From NCBI RefSeq assembly GCF_016019955.1, contig NZ_JAECRZ010000014.1, positions 1-64,000 on the forward strand: 64,000 nucleotides of DNA, in the 5' to 3' direction. Positions 1 to 8,140 of this stretch are shown here, piece after piece. Each line of letters starts with the position of its first letter. The stretch's first letter is position 1. The stretch is from Thiosulfatihalobacter marinus (lineage in GTDB: Bacteria > Pseudomonadota > Alphaproteobacteria > Rhodobacterales > Rhodobacteraceae). A program made the position numbers and the translations under genes. The notes beneath the pieces were generated by a model, which searched no databases, was not told where the DNA came from, and saw nothing but the letters and a program-made list of their open reading frames with translations.

Positions 1-77
1 CGTTTCGCCATCTCGTATCCCTCCAAAAAGTTCGGGATACACCTTAGCTAACTGTCCGGATTTCCGGGACCACTTCA

Positions 78-260
78 GACTACAACACCGAACGACCCCA
101 TTCAGCCTTGGACTACCAAACCCCGGCTGACTATGCGCGGACCCCGACCACCGCAATCGCCCGCCCCGCTACGCGAGATGAAAGCTCCACGCGTCGGGCG
201 ATTGCTCAACCTGCGCCAATCGGCGTAAACACAAACCGGGCTCCGGTCGCGGCTGGATGA
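78..260 (+). pseudogene. IS3-family transposase, C-terminal remnant
   Basis: The frame from 78 reads DYNTERPHSALDYQTPADYA and then runs to a TGA at 258-260. The ERPHSAL..TPADYA block is the classic end of the IS3-family DDE integrase core. The frame is closed upstream by a TAG at 45-47, and nothing between 1 and 77 continues the domain, so only about the last 60 codons survive. The DDE catalytic residues are lost. It marks the left part of the window as former mobile DNA. Confidence 0.65.
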
Positions 261-521
261 AAGTTCAGTGGCAGGTCATACCCCACGGACGGCACGGAAC
301 AAAGTCTTCTGGGTGCGCCCTCGACATTGTGTCGGTGAAAAAATCTTGAAATGCATTGCCCTTGGCCTCAAGGAACTTTGTCTTGAAAACCGCCTCGAAA
401 TATTTGTCAAATCCGTTCGCCATACCCTGCTTACCCTAGCCCAATGCCTGCCGCGATTTCCGTGGTGCTGGACTCAATTTGTAAGGAGAACAGCACCAAG
501 AAGAGCCGCCGCTGAAAGCGA
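261..521. other. Gene-free stretch between transposase and integrase remnants
   Basis: I see no convincing gene here. Short open frames exist but show no recognisable protein motif or ribosome binding site. It probably holds the outer end of the IS element just after the transposase stop, plus unrelated debris. Confidence 0.4.
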
Positions 522-782
522 TTGAGACATCGGCGCAAGAACATGTATGCAACCAGCATCATCAACAGAAACCTGCGGGATAGTGGCATCGTGACCGATA
601 AGCGGCAGAGCCTCTATTCCTTGCGCCACTGGTTTCAGGATCAGCTGACCAAGCGTGATGTGGTGGACCGAGCGCAAGCGCAGTTGATGGGGAATAAATT
701 CCAGCGCCCCAAATGCGGCTATGGCAAGGATCTGGCAGAGTTGCGTGACATCATCGCCGATTTTGCGATCCCAACGCGATAA
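522..782 (+). pseudogene. Tyrosine recombinase (phage/island integrase), C-terminal fragment
   Basis: The frame gives about 86 residues ending in a normal stop. It contains YSLRHWFQDQL, which corresponds to the box II arginine region of tyrosine recombinases, and LMGNKFQRPKCGYGKD, which corresponds to the usual LMGHKxxRPKYGxG block around the second histidine and the catalytic tyrosine. The N-terminal SAM-like and core regions are absent, the expected histidine of LMGHK is Asn, and the tyrosine context is disturbed (KCGYG). It is therefore a dead remnant of the integrase that probably inserted this segment. The first good ATG in frame is at 543. The tRNA-Leu gene at 6598-6682 is the plausible original target. 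Confidence 0.6.
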
Positions 783-950
783 CGCGATCACGTCACGCGA
801 CGCATTCAAACCGGACTGTGCCTCGTAGATCACTTGCAGACGCGCGTGCAACTGCAAAAGCGCGGCCTCTTCCTCAGACCGCGTGTGCGGCAGCAGATCG
901 GCCAGCAGGCGCTCCATCTGCGCGAATTCTTGGGGTGTCAGCAACGTCAT
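773..950 (-). pseudogene. Truncated accessory protein, N-terminal 59 codons
   Basis: From the ATG at 950 the frame reads MTLLTPQEFAQMERLLADLL and continues as an amphipathic helical protein to about residue 59 (ALSRWD). From there the frame is only the antisense of the integrase fragment, so the gene was cut by the junction near 780. I do not recognise the family; the start looks like small accessory genes of plasmids and integrative elements. Confidence 0.4.
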
Positions 951-1192
951 ATCGGAACCATGCCGCGATCCGAGAGCGCGTCAGAGGGACGGAGGTCCGC
1001 TATGTGCAAAGCTGGCCGCTCATTTCGTTACCGATACGCTTGTAGCGATGGAAAACACGGGACGTGATCGGCTGGCGGAGTACCAAGAACACAAGACGAT
1101 GTGGCGGGACATCGAGCTGGAAATTCGTCATTGCCAGAACTGGTTGCCCAACACAGCATCACCGTTTGTAACGCAGCATCTCGAAATCCGCA

Positions 1193-1264
1193 GCCGTCAT
1201 GGTGTTGGTAGATGTCGAAGCTGGCTTGTTCATCGGCGATGGTGATGGTGGCTCGGGTGGACAT
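1193..1264 (-). pseudogene. Truncated small accessory protein beginning MSTRATITIADE
   Basis: The ATG at 1264 opens MSTRATITIADEQASFDIYQ followed by HHDG. This start is characteristic of a small protein common on alphaproteobacterial plasmids and integrative elements, whose function is unknown. After HHDG (about 1193) the expected continuation is lost and the frame becomes meaningless. It is another beheaded gene in the scrap zone. Confidence 0.4.
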
Positions 1265-1297
1265 GAAAAACGCGGGTGAAAAAGAAAAGCGGCGGGG

Positions 1298-1387
1298 CTA
1301 CCACCAGCACGAATAGTAGACTTTGTCGCGGGTTTTGAGCACGGTGCGCGCCCAGTCGCAGAAGGCGAGATCGGTTTGGTGAGCGCT
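1298..1387 (-). pseudogene. C-terminal fragment of an unidentified gene
   Basis: Directly after the arsR stop, and in the same leftward frame, lies an open stretch ending DWARTVLKTRDKVYYSCWW and a TAG at 1298-1300. It has no start codon or ribosome binding site of its own, so it looks like the tail of a deleted gene joined to the arsR end. The function is unknown. Confidence 0.3.
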
Positions 1388-1708
1388 TCAGGCATCTGAT
1401 AGTCTGGCCTCGAAGGGTTCGCAGTAAAGCCGATAGAGCAGCGAGATCACCTCACGCACGTAGGGATCGGCGAGCGAATAATGGATTGTCTGGGCTTCAC
1501 GCCGCACCGTGACCAGGCCATGATGACGCAGCTTTGCTAGGTGCTGAGACAGAGAAGACTGCCCGATTCCTACGGCTTTCTGCAACAAGCCCACGCTGCG
1601 TTCGCCCTCGAGCAGTTCGCACAGGATCATCAGCCGATGCGGGTTGGACAGCATCTTCATCAGATCCGCAACTTCGGTTGCACGTGATTTTAGGGTTGCT
1701 ATATACAT
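1388..1708 (-). CDS. ArsR-family repressor, BigR/SqrR (persulfide sensor) type
   Basis: A 106-residue winged-helix repressor. LSNPHRLMILCELLEGERSV and the recognition helix QSSLSQHLAKLRHHGLV are typical of ArsR proteins. Cys30 in MILC and Cys96 in LYRLYC occupy the places of the two conserved cysteines of the BigR/SqrR branch, which form a tetrasulfide or disulfide on exposure to sulfide or oxidant and release DNA. There is no metal-binding CXC motif of the ArsR/SmtB type. The frame is open further upstream, but the ATG at 1708 gives the normal family length; longer starts would run into the divergent pump gene. It is likely to repress itself and the RND operon. The inducer is inferred from family, not shown. 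Confidence 0.8.
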   Translation of the reverse strand: MYIATLKSRATEVADLMKMLSNPHRLMILCELLEGERSVGLLQKAVGIGQSSLSQHLAKLRHHGLVTVRREAQTIHYSLADPYVREVISLLYRLYCEPFEARLSDA

Positions 1709-1715
1709 GAAATGT

Positions 1716-1744
1716 AAATTAGGAATATCTAAATAACCTGTCAA
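1716..1744 (-). promoter_or_regulatory. arsR promoter with overlapping AT-rich operator
   Basis: On the minus strand TTGACA (1744-1739) and TAATTT (1721-1716) are separated by exactly 17 bases, a good sigma-70 promoter for the arsR gene. The spacer and -10 box contain the imperfect inverted repeat TTAGGAATATCTAA (1719-1732), much more AT-rich than its surroundings. This is where a BigR-like dimer would sit to block both divergent genes. Confidence 0.55.
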
Positions 1745-1841
1745 GGTCTGGTCTGCCGACTCGAGAACTTCACGATTGGCGCCGCCTGGAGGCACCCGGC
1801 CTCCGACAGACACTGACGTTTGGGAAAACGGGAACATTGAC

Positions 1842-4800
1842 GTGCTAAGCCGACTAATCGACATCTTCCTGCGTGGCAGCATGGCGCCTTTCATCATGAT
1901 TGTCTCGCTCGTTCTGGGCATCGGAGCCATCGCGCTTACCCCGCGCGAAGAGGAGCCGCAGATCGTCGTGCCAATGGCGGATGTCTTCATCCGGGCGCCG
2001 GGCCTGTCGGTGGAAGCGGTCGAACGTCAGATCGTCACGCCGCTTGAAAAGCTCCTGAACCAGATCGATGGTGTCGAGCATGTCTATTCCGCATCCTACG
2101 CCGGGCGTGCCGTTGTCACGGTTCGGTTTTTTGTCGGTGAGGATCGCGAGGACAGCCTGGTCAAGATCTACAACAAGCTCTACTCCAACACGGATATCGT
2201 CCCGCCCGATGTTACGTCCTGGGTGGTCAAGCCGATCGAGATCGACGACGTGCCGATCGTCAATGTCAGCCTGTGGAGCGACCGGCCCGAGGCGGTCGGG
2301 GATTTTGAATTGAGGCGCATTGCCGAAGAGCTTGAGATCGAACTCAAGGCTTTGCACGATACCAACAAGACTTCGATATACGGGGGGCGGCCGCGGGTGA
2401 TCCGGGTTGAACTTGATCCCGCCAGGCTGGCGGCGCGTCAGACCTCTGCGCTGGATGTCGCCTGGGCCCTTCGCGTGTCGAACGTTCAGCAGGTGGCCGG
2501 GTCGTTCGACCGTGCCGAGCGGTCATTCCCGGTAGAGGTGGGCGGCTTCTTTGATAGCGCCGAAGATCTGACACGGGCCGTAGTGAACGTGGTCGACGGC
2601 AATCCAGTCCTGCTTGGCGATGTTGCGCAGGTTATCGACGGTCCGGGTGAGCGCACAAGCTATACCTCGATCGGATTTGGCCCCGCCGATGACGGAGCTA
2701 CCAGACTGGAGCAAGGCACCTATTATCCCGTTGTCCATGTCGCCGTTGCCAAGCAAAAAGGCACCAACGCGGTCGAGGTCGCCGACCGGGTGATCGAACG
2801 GGTCGATGAACTGGCACCGGTTCTGTTTCCCGAAGGCGTTCAGGCCCGGATTACCCGCAACTACGGCGAGACGGCCAACGACAAGGTGAATGAACTGCTT
2901 GAGGCACTGCTTGTCGCGGTTATCATCGTCATTGCGCTGTTGGCCTATTCCCTGGGCTGGCGCGAGGGATTGATCGTGGCGACAGCTGTGCCGATCACCT
3001 TCGCTCTGACGCTCACGGTCAACTACTGGGCGGGCTATACGATCAACCGAGTCACTCTTTTCGCGCTGATTTTGTCGCTGGGAATGGTCGTGGATGACCC
3101 GGTTGTCGACGTGGAAAACATCCACCGCCATTTGAAGATGGGTCGGGAATCTGCGCTCGATGCCGTGCGCACGGCTGTCAACGAGGTCCGACCACCGATC
3201 CTGTTGGCCACGCTGGCTGTGATCGTGTCCTTCCTGCCGATGTATCTGATCACCGGCATGATGGGGCCATACATGAGCCCGATGGCCCTGAATGTTCCCG
3301 TCGCCATGCTGATGTCGATGGTCGTTGCGTTCACGATAACGCCCTGGATATCCTATCATGTGCTCGCCAGAAAAGCCGGCGGCGGTGACGAAACGGCGGT
3401 CGCGCCGATCCAGCAATCCATGCTTTACCGCGCCTATGCCGGGGTTCTGGGCCCTTTGGTTCGGCGTCCTGCTTATGCGTGGAGTTTCGGGGGGCTGCTT
3501 GTGATTCTGTTCGGGGTCGCGGCAATGCTGATGGCACTGCGCGACGTGCCGCTCAAGCTTCTGCCTTTCGACAACAAGAACGAATTCCAGATCGTTATCA
3601 ACCCGCCGGAAGGTACAACCCTTGAACGGACGGACGCCATTGCACGCGATCTGGCCGAGGTTCTGCGCCGCGCCCCCGAAGTACGCGATTTCCAGATATA
3701 TTCCGGCCTTGCATCGCCGATGGATTTCAATGGCATGGTCCGGCATTACGCCCTGCGTGAAGGTCCCAACGTCGCCGAGATACGGGTGAACCTGGTGGAC
3801 AAGGGCGAACGCGAAATGCAATCGCACGAGATCGCCCTGCGACTGCGCGACGAACTGGAAGCCGTGGCACATGCCGCCGGGGCACGAATCGCCATCGTCG
3901 AAGTGCCGCCGGGCCCACCCGTGCTGGCGACCATCACTGCCGAGGTCTATGGAGAGCCCGATCTACCCTATGAACGTATCCGCGGCGCCGCCCGCGCGCT
4001 CGAGGCGCGGTTGATCGCCGAACCGGGGGTCAGCGATGTTGATTCAACGGTCGAGGATGACAGCACGCGGCTGGTATTTGTGACCGACAAGGAAAAGGCC
4101 GCCCTGTCGGGCGTCGCGACCGACGATATTGTGCAGACTGTCACGATGGCGCTGTCAGGGTTAGACGTGGCGCGGCTTCAGCAGCCGCGCGAGGTGTCCC
4201 CGCTGCCGATCCGCCTGCAACTGGATCGGGCCGAACGGTCGGGTACCGAGGCGCTTGACGGCATGGCGGTGAAAGGGCGGCCCGGAGTGGTCAAGACCCG
4301 GACAAGCGGTGGCATCGCCGAAGCGCCGGTTCCGGTGGTTCGGCTGGGTGAATTGGGCACGTTTGAGCGTCGTCCCGCGGAAAAGGCAATCTATCACAAG
4401 AATTTGCGCCGTGTCGCCTATGTCTATGCCGAACCGGTGGGGCGGGCACCTGCCGACGTTGTCGCCGATATTGCGGCAGACCGCGTCGTACAGGCCAAAC
4501 CCGGAGATCAGGGAAATCCACGTCCGGTGTCCGACCGCAGCTTCCTGGACAATGGTGGCGGCCTTGCCTGGGCCCTGCCAGAGGGGATTTCGGTCGCGTG
4601 GTTCGGCGAAGGCGAACTGAATATCACGCGCGACGTGTTCCGCGATCTCGGCATCGCTTTTGGCGTCGCTCTGATCGGCATTTACCTGATCCTGGTGTAT
4701 CAGACGGCCAGCTACGCGATGCCGCTTATTCTCATGATCTCGATCCCGCTGACGATGATCGGTATCATGCCCGGCTTTTGGGTGCTGAACCTGCTTACCG

Positions 4801-5195
4801 GGGCGCCAATCGCGGGCTATGGGAACCCGGTGTTTTTTACAGCAACAGCAATGATAGGAATGATCGCGTTGTCCGGTATCGCGGTGCGCAATGCCATTCT
4901 GTTGATCGAATTCCTGCATGTGGGCCTGGCACGGGGGCAAACACTGCGCGATGCGTTGTTCGAAGCCGGTGCCGTGCGGATGCGCCCAATTCTCTTGACG
5001 GCCGGTCCTTCGGTTCTGGCCGCAATCCCGATCACGCTTGATCCTGTATTCTCGGGCCTTGCCTGGGCCTTGATTTTCGGGCTTTTCGTGTCCACGGCCT
5101 TCACCCTGCTTGTGGTGCCAATGACATATTTCTGGGTGTATCGAAACCGGCCGGGCCACGGGCTGCCCGCGCGGATGAAGGAGGCGTCTCAATGA
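1842..5195 (+). CDS. RND-family efflux permease
   Basis: About 1117 residues, the normal size of an inner-membrane RND proton-driven pump. TM1 begins near MAPFIMIVSLVLG, followed by TPREEEPQIVVPMADV, a large periplasmic porter domain, a central bundle of TM segments with SLGMVVDDPVVDVENI (the paired aspartates of the proton relay in TM4), a second porter domain and a final TM bundle. I chose the GTG at 1842 because it starts directly before the first TM segment; a TTG at 1776 would add 22 non-conserved residues. It overlaps the fusion protein gene by ATGA. No outer-membrane TolC partner is present, so one elsewhere must be used. The substrate is unknown; control by the adjacent sulfide/redox-type repressor is inferred. 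Confidence 0.88.
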   Translation: MLSRLIDIFLRGSMAPFIMIVSLVLGIGAIALTPREEEPQIVVPMADVFIRAPGLSVEAVERQIVTPLEKLLNQIDGVEHVYSASYAGRAVVTVRFFVGEDREDSLVKIYNKLYSNTDIVPPDVTSWVVKPIEIDDVPIVNVSLWSDRPEAVGDFELRRIAEELEIELKALHDTNKTSIYGGRPRVIRVELDPARLAARQTSALDVAWALRVSNVQQVAGSFDRAERSFPVEVGGFFDSAEDLTRAVVNVVDGNPVLLGDVAQVIDGPGERTSYTSIGFGPADDGATRLEQGTYYPVVHVAVAKQKGTNAVEVADRVIERVDELAPVLFPEGVQARITRNYGETANDKVNELLEALLVAVIIVIALLAYSLGWREGLIVATAVPITFALTLTVNYWAGYTINRVTLFALILSLGMVVDDPVVDVENIHRHLKMGRESALDAVRTAVNEVRPPILLATLAVIVSFLPMYLITGMMGPYMSPMALNVPVAMLMSMVVAFTITPWISYHVLARKAGGGDETAVAPIQQSMLYRAYAGVLGPLVRRPAYAWSFGGLLVILFGVAAMLMALRDVPLKLLPFDNKNEFQIVINPPEGTTLERTDAIARDLAEVLRRAPEVRDFQIYSGLASPMDFNGMVRHYALREGPNVAEIRVNLVDKGEREMQSHEIALRLRDELEAVAHAAGARIAIVEVPPGPPVLATITAEVYGEPDLPYERIRGAARALEARLIAEPGVSDVDSTVEDDSTRLVFVTDKEKAALSGVATDDIVQTVTMALSGLDVARLQQPREVSPLPIRLQLDRAERSGTEALDGMAVKGRPGVVKTRTSGGIAEAPVPVVRLGELGTFERRPAEKAIYHKNLRRVAYVYAEPVGRAPADVVADIAADRVVQAKPGDQGNPRPVSDRSFLDNGGGLAWALPEGISVAWFGEGELNITRDVFRDLGIAFGVALIGIYLILVYQTASYAMPLILMISIPLTMIGIMPGFWVLNLLTGAPIAGYGNPVFFTATAMIGMIALSGIAVRNAILLIEFLHVGLARGQTLRDALFEAGAVRMRPILLTAGPSVLAAIPITLDPVFSGLAWALIFGLFVSTAFTLLVVPMTYFWVYRNRPGHGLPARMKEASQ

Positions 5196-6259
5196 AGATG
5201 ATCATCAGGAGAACGATCGAGCTGGTGGTCGGCTTGGTTGTCATCGTGGGCGCAGTTCTGTGGCTGTCAGGTGGGTTCGACAAACGGATCGCGCCCACCC
5301 CGGCAGAAATAGCGAGCCCACGTGCGCCCGAAGACGCCCGGATCGCACAGGTTGAACGGACGGTGACTGACATTACCGAATGGACAAGTGGCGCTGTCGC
5401 ATCCGCCCTGGAAACCGAGGTTTCGTCGCAAATCCTGGCACGGATCGACGACGTGCGGGCATCAGCGGGCGAAGCCGTGCTTGCAGGCCAGATCCTGGTC
5501 GAACTGGACCGGAAGGAGCCGTTGGCACGGGCGGCCCAGGCGCGTCAGGCAATGTCTGCGGCCAAGGCCCGGCTCGACCTGGCCAAGAGCGAATTGGATC
5601 GCTTCCAGGAGTTGTTTACCCGCAACGTTATCGCCCGCCAGCGCCTTGACCAGGCCACCGCCGAGTTTAATGGCGCCAAGGCGGATGTCGATCGTCTGGA
5701 AAGGGCGCTGGACGCGGCCGAGGCGGCGCTTGCTTATACGGAAATCCGCGCCCCAATGGCGGGCATTGTCGTGGATCGGCTGGCAGAACCGGGCGAGATG
5801 GCATCGCCTGGCCGTCCGCTTCTGCGGATTTACGATCCGTCTGCACTGCGGGTCGAAGTTCCGGTGCGGGAAACCCTGGCCGTCCATCTGTCCATTGGTC
5901 AGAGCCTCGAAATCGACGTACCGGCGCGCGGTATGACCTTCGAAGGCATCATTGAGGAAATCGTGCCCTTTGCAGAGCCCGGCGCGCGGACGTTGTTGGT
6001 CAAGGTCGGGCTTCCGGGCGATCCACAGCTTTATGCCGGCCTGTTCGCGCGGGTCGCGATACCGGCGGGGCAACGCACCAAGCTGTTGGTCCCGATTTCC
6101 GCGATCAGTCAGGTTGGCCAGCTCGATTTTGCCACCACTGTCGGTCCCGAACGCCGTCTAAGCCGACGCTTTGTCACGCTGGGAGAGCCGGAGGCCAACA
6201 ACCGGATCGAAGTTTTAAGCGGCCTTGATGTCAACGAAACCGTGCTGCTTCGGCAGTAA
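5192..6259 (+). CDS. RND efflux periplasmic adaptor (membrane fusion protein)
   Basis: A 355-residue HlyD/AcrA-type adaptor that links the RND permease to an outer-membrane channel. An N-terminal membrane anchor (about residues 7-27) is followed by a split biotinyl-lipoyl domain (VSSQILARIDDVRASAGEAV and TEIRAPMAGIVVDRLAEPGE), a coiled-coil hairpin rich in Ala, Arg, Glu and Asp between them, and a beta-barrel domain (EVPVRETLAVHLSIGQ). There is no lipobox, so it is held by the N-terminal helix. Its ATG overlaps the permease stop, which means co-translation with the pump. Confidence 0.88.
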   Translation: MKMIIRRTIELVVGLVVIVGAVLWLSGGFDKRIAPTPAEIASPRAPEDARIAQVERTVTDITEWTSGAVASALETEVSSQILARIDDVRASAGEAVLAGQILVELDRKEPLARAAQARQAMSAAKARLDLAKSELDRFQELFTRNVIARQRLDQATAEFNGAKADVDRLERALDAAEAALAYTEIRAPMAGIVVDRLAEPGEMASPGRPLLRIYDPSALRVEVPVRETLAVHLSIGQSLEIDVPARGMTFEGIIEEIVPFAEPGARTLLVKVGLPGDPQLYAGLFARVAIPAGQRTKLLVPISAISQVGQLDFATTVGPERRLSRRFVTLGEPEANNRIEVLSGLDVNETVLLRQ

Positions 6260-6597
6260 CTGGCGATTGACAAAAGGTTTTCCAAAGGCGGCACAGCAAG
6301 CTACTCGCCATTGCCGAGACCGGAATTGACCAGTGACCTGTTGGATAGGGACCACGTAGCAGACCTGCCCAATCAGAATGGGGTTGGAGATCCCCCGGTT
6401 TGGTGGATACTTTTCACTTGATGAAGAGGCGTATTCTTCATGCCAAGAACGAGAAACCCTCAAACGCTATTCAACGGGAACTGGGCCAGCTCAGGAGCGC
6501 AATTCGGTCGAACCGACGAGTCCTCGAAAGTCCTTGGGCACCCTCAAACCGCCCAACCCCTTGCTTGCACGGTTTTTCTGATTTCAAAAGGAGAGTG
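6260..6597. other. Gene-free stretch between pump operon and tRNA-Leu
   Basis: No convincing gene is visible. Around 6390-6450 there is a stretch resembling the left end of an IS element followed by a possible ATGCCAAGAAC start, but the frame has no transposase motif beyond the first residues. I treat it as debris at the island/tRNA junction. Confidence 0.4.
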
Positions 6598-6682
6598 TGG
6601 TGCGGGTGAAGGGACTCGAACCCCCACGCCTCGCGGCGCTTGGACCTAAACCAAGTGCGTCTACCAATTCCGCCACACCCGC
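6598..6682 (-). tRNA. tRNA-Leu (anticodon UAG)
   Basis: Read on the minus strand this is an 85-nt class II tRNA. The acceptor stem GCGGGTG pairs with CACCCGC. The D-arm contains AATTGGTAGACGC, the anticodon stem CTTGG/CCAAG encloses TTTAGGT (anticodon TAG), the long variable arm CGCC-GCGA-GGCG is diagnostic for Leu, and the T-arm contains GTTCGAGTCCC. The CCA is encoded. The gene's 3' end faces the decayed mobile segment, the usual polarity for islands that insert into tRNA 3' ends. Confidence 0.97.
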
Positions 6683-7100
6683 ATCCGAACGCGGTGATAC
6701 ATGGCAGCGCTCTGGGTCGCAAGCATTCCCGCCGTAATGCCGAAGTATAATTGCATGTAAAATGAAATGGTTTCCGGCTTGTCGAAATCGGGAATGCGCA
6801 TGCATCACAAGCCCCATTGATGGGCCTGATGAGACATACTCCGGATGCATTGCAAAAGCCTGGAATGCAAATTGTGGAGTGCGGCAACCCGGCACAGCAA
6901 GCCGTCTGCCAAGCCGCCCTGGTGAGAAATCGCAGGTTTTTTCGTCCGGCAACTCGTTCCACGGGCAGTGCCGATCTCCGGTCACGTTCAGCGAGCGCCC
7001 GGCGCACTTTTGCGCCCTGTGGCAATCGTGTTTCGCGGGGCCGCAACGCCGCACCCTGTTTTCCGTGTCCGCGCGGAACCGTGAATCAAGGCGAAGATTC
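6683..7100. other. Gene-free stretch upstream of tRNA-Leu
   Basis: About 420 bases with no gene I can support. The open frames on both strands lack start signals and protein-like composition. It must contain the tRNA-Leu promoter (leftward), but I could not identify convincing -35 and -10 boxes. Confidence 0.4.
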
Positions 7101-7128
7101 GCCTCCTGAGCAGACAGCCTCAGGAGGC
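7101..7128 (-). terminator. Hairpin after the ABC ATPase gene
   Basis: GCCTCCTGA (7101-7109) and TCAGGAGGC (7120-7128) form a perfect 9-bp stem just past the end of the leftward sugar operon. A second short palindrome, GGCGAAGATTCGCC, abuts it at 7090-7103. There is no clear T-run, so it may stabilise the mRNA end rather than act as a classical terminator. Confidence 0.5.
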
Positions 7129-7138
7129 AGCGCCATGT

Positions 7139-8140
7139 CTATGTCGGTGAAACACGCTGACCGTCCCGATCAAAGGCATAGGTCTTTGCGGGATCAAAGC
7201 CCAGGCGAACAGTGTCCCCCGCTTCGATTGCGTGCTGGCCGAAAAGGCGTGCGGTGATCTGATGATCCTGGACATGCGCGATGACGTTGGTGTCGCCGCC
7301 AAGCTGTTCGACATGGCTGACCTGTGCGGTCAGCGCGCCGGTGTCGCTCAGGAACAGGTCCTCGGGGCGAATGCCGATCGTGCGTTCATCGCCCCCTTGC
7401 AGAAGGTCGCCGGGCAGGAAGTTCATAGAGGGCGACCCCAGAAAACCGGCCACAAACTGGTTGGCGGGGTTGTTGTAAAGCTCCATGGGCGAGCCGATCT
7501 GTTCGACCCGGCCGTCACGCAGCACGACGATCTTGTCGGCCAGTGTCATCGCTTCGGTCTGATCGTGGGTCACGTAGATCATCGAAGCGGCAAGTTGGCG
7601 GTGCAGGTTGGCGATCTCGATACGGGTGTTCATGCGCAGCGCGGCATCGAGATTCGAGAGCGGTTCGTCAAACAGAAACAGTTTCGGTTCGCGCACGATG
7701 GCGCGCCCGATGGCCACCCGCTGGCGCTGTCCGCCCGAAAGCTCGGACGGGTAGCGATCCAGATAGGAGGTTAGATCAAGCATCCGGCTGGCTTTGGCCA
7801 CGCGGTCTTCGATGACGGATTTGGGCTGGCGTTCCTGTTTCAGGGCCAGCGTCATGTTGCCCCGCACGGTCAGATGGGGATAAAGCGCGTAGCTTTGGAA
7901 CACCATCGCGATGCCACGTTTTGACGGGGGTGTGGTGTTGACGAGGTCGCCGCCGATCCGCACCTCGCCGGAACTGGCATCTTCCAGCCCGGCGATCACG
8001 CGCAGCAAGGTGGACTTGCCACAGCCCGACGGGCCGACAAAAACGACAAATTCGCCGTCTTCCACCTCAAGGCTGATGTCCTTGAGGACATGCACCTTGC
8101 CAAAGGTCTTGTTTACGTTGGTCAGGGTCAGCGCGGTCAT
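7139..8140 (-). CDS. Sugar ABC transporter ATP-binding protein (MalK/UgpC type)
   Basis: A 333-residue CUT1-type ATPase that powers sugar uptake. Walker A is GPSGCGKST, the Q-loop lies in MVFQSYALYPH, the signature is LSGGQRQRVAIGRAIVREP, Walker B is LFLFDEPLSNLD and the switch His is in YVTHDQTEAM. After the nucleotide-binding domain comes a C-terminal OB/TOBE regulatory region (from about residue 235) with IGIRPEDL. It is the last gene of the leftward amino-sugar operon and overlaps the upstream oxidoreductase by ATGA. The substrate is inferred from neighbours: GlcNAc, MurNAc or muropeptide-derived sugars. Confidence 0.93.
   Translation of the reverse strand: MTALTLTNVNKTFGKVHVLKDISLEVEDGEFVVFVGPSGCGKSTLLRVIAGLEDASSGEVRIGGDLVNTTPPSKRGIAMVFQSYALYPHLTVRGNMTLALKQERQPKSVIEDRVAKASRMLDLTSYLDRYPSELSGGQRQRVAIGRAIVREPKLFLFDEPLSNLDAALRMNTRIEIANLHRQLAASMIYVTHDQTEAMTLADKIVVLRDGRVEQIGSPMELYNNPANQFVAGFLGSPSMNFLPGDLLQGGDERTIGIRPEDLFLSDTGALTAQVSHVEQLGGDTNVIAHVQDHQITARLFGQHAIEAGDTVRLGFDPAKTYAFDRDGQRVSPT

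Noticed and set aside
2523-3872. A long open frame on the minus strand opposite the RND gene
   Set aside because: It is the antisense shadow of a well-conserved pump gene; composition is His/Gln/Arg-rich as expected for a complementary frame.
6378-6649. Three overlapping short frames before tRNA-Leu, one starting ATGCCAAGAAC like an IS3 orfA
   Set aside because: Only the first few residues resemble a transposase; the rest has no helix-turn-helix pattern and runs into the tRNA gene.
6471-7054. Two minus-strand frames across the tRNA-Leu gene
   Set aside because: They cross a functional tRNA and contain no protein motif.
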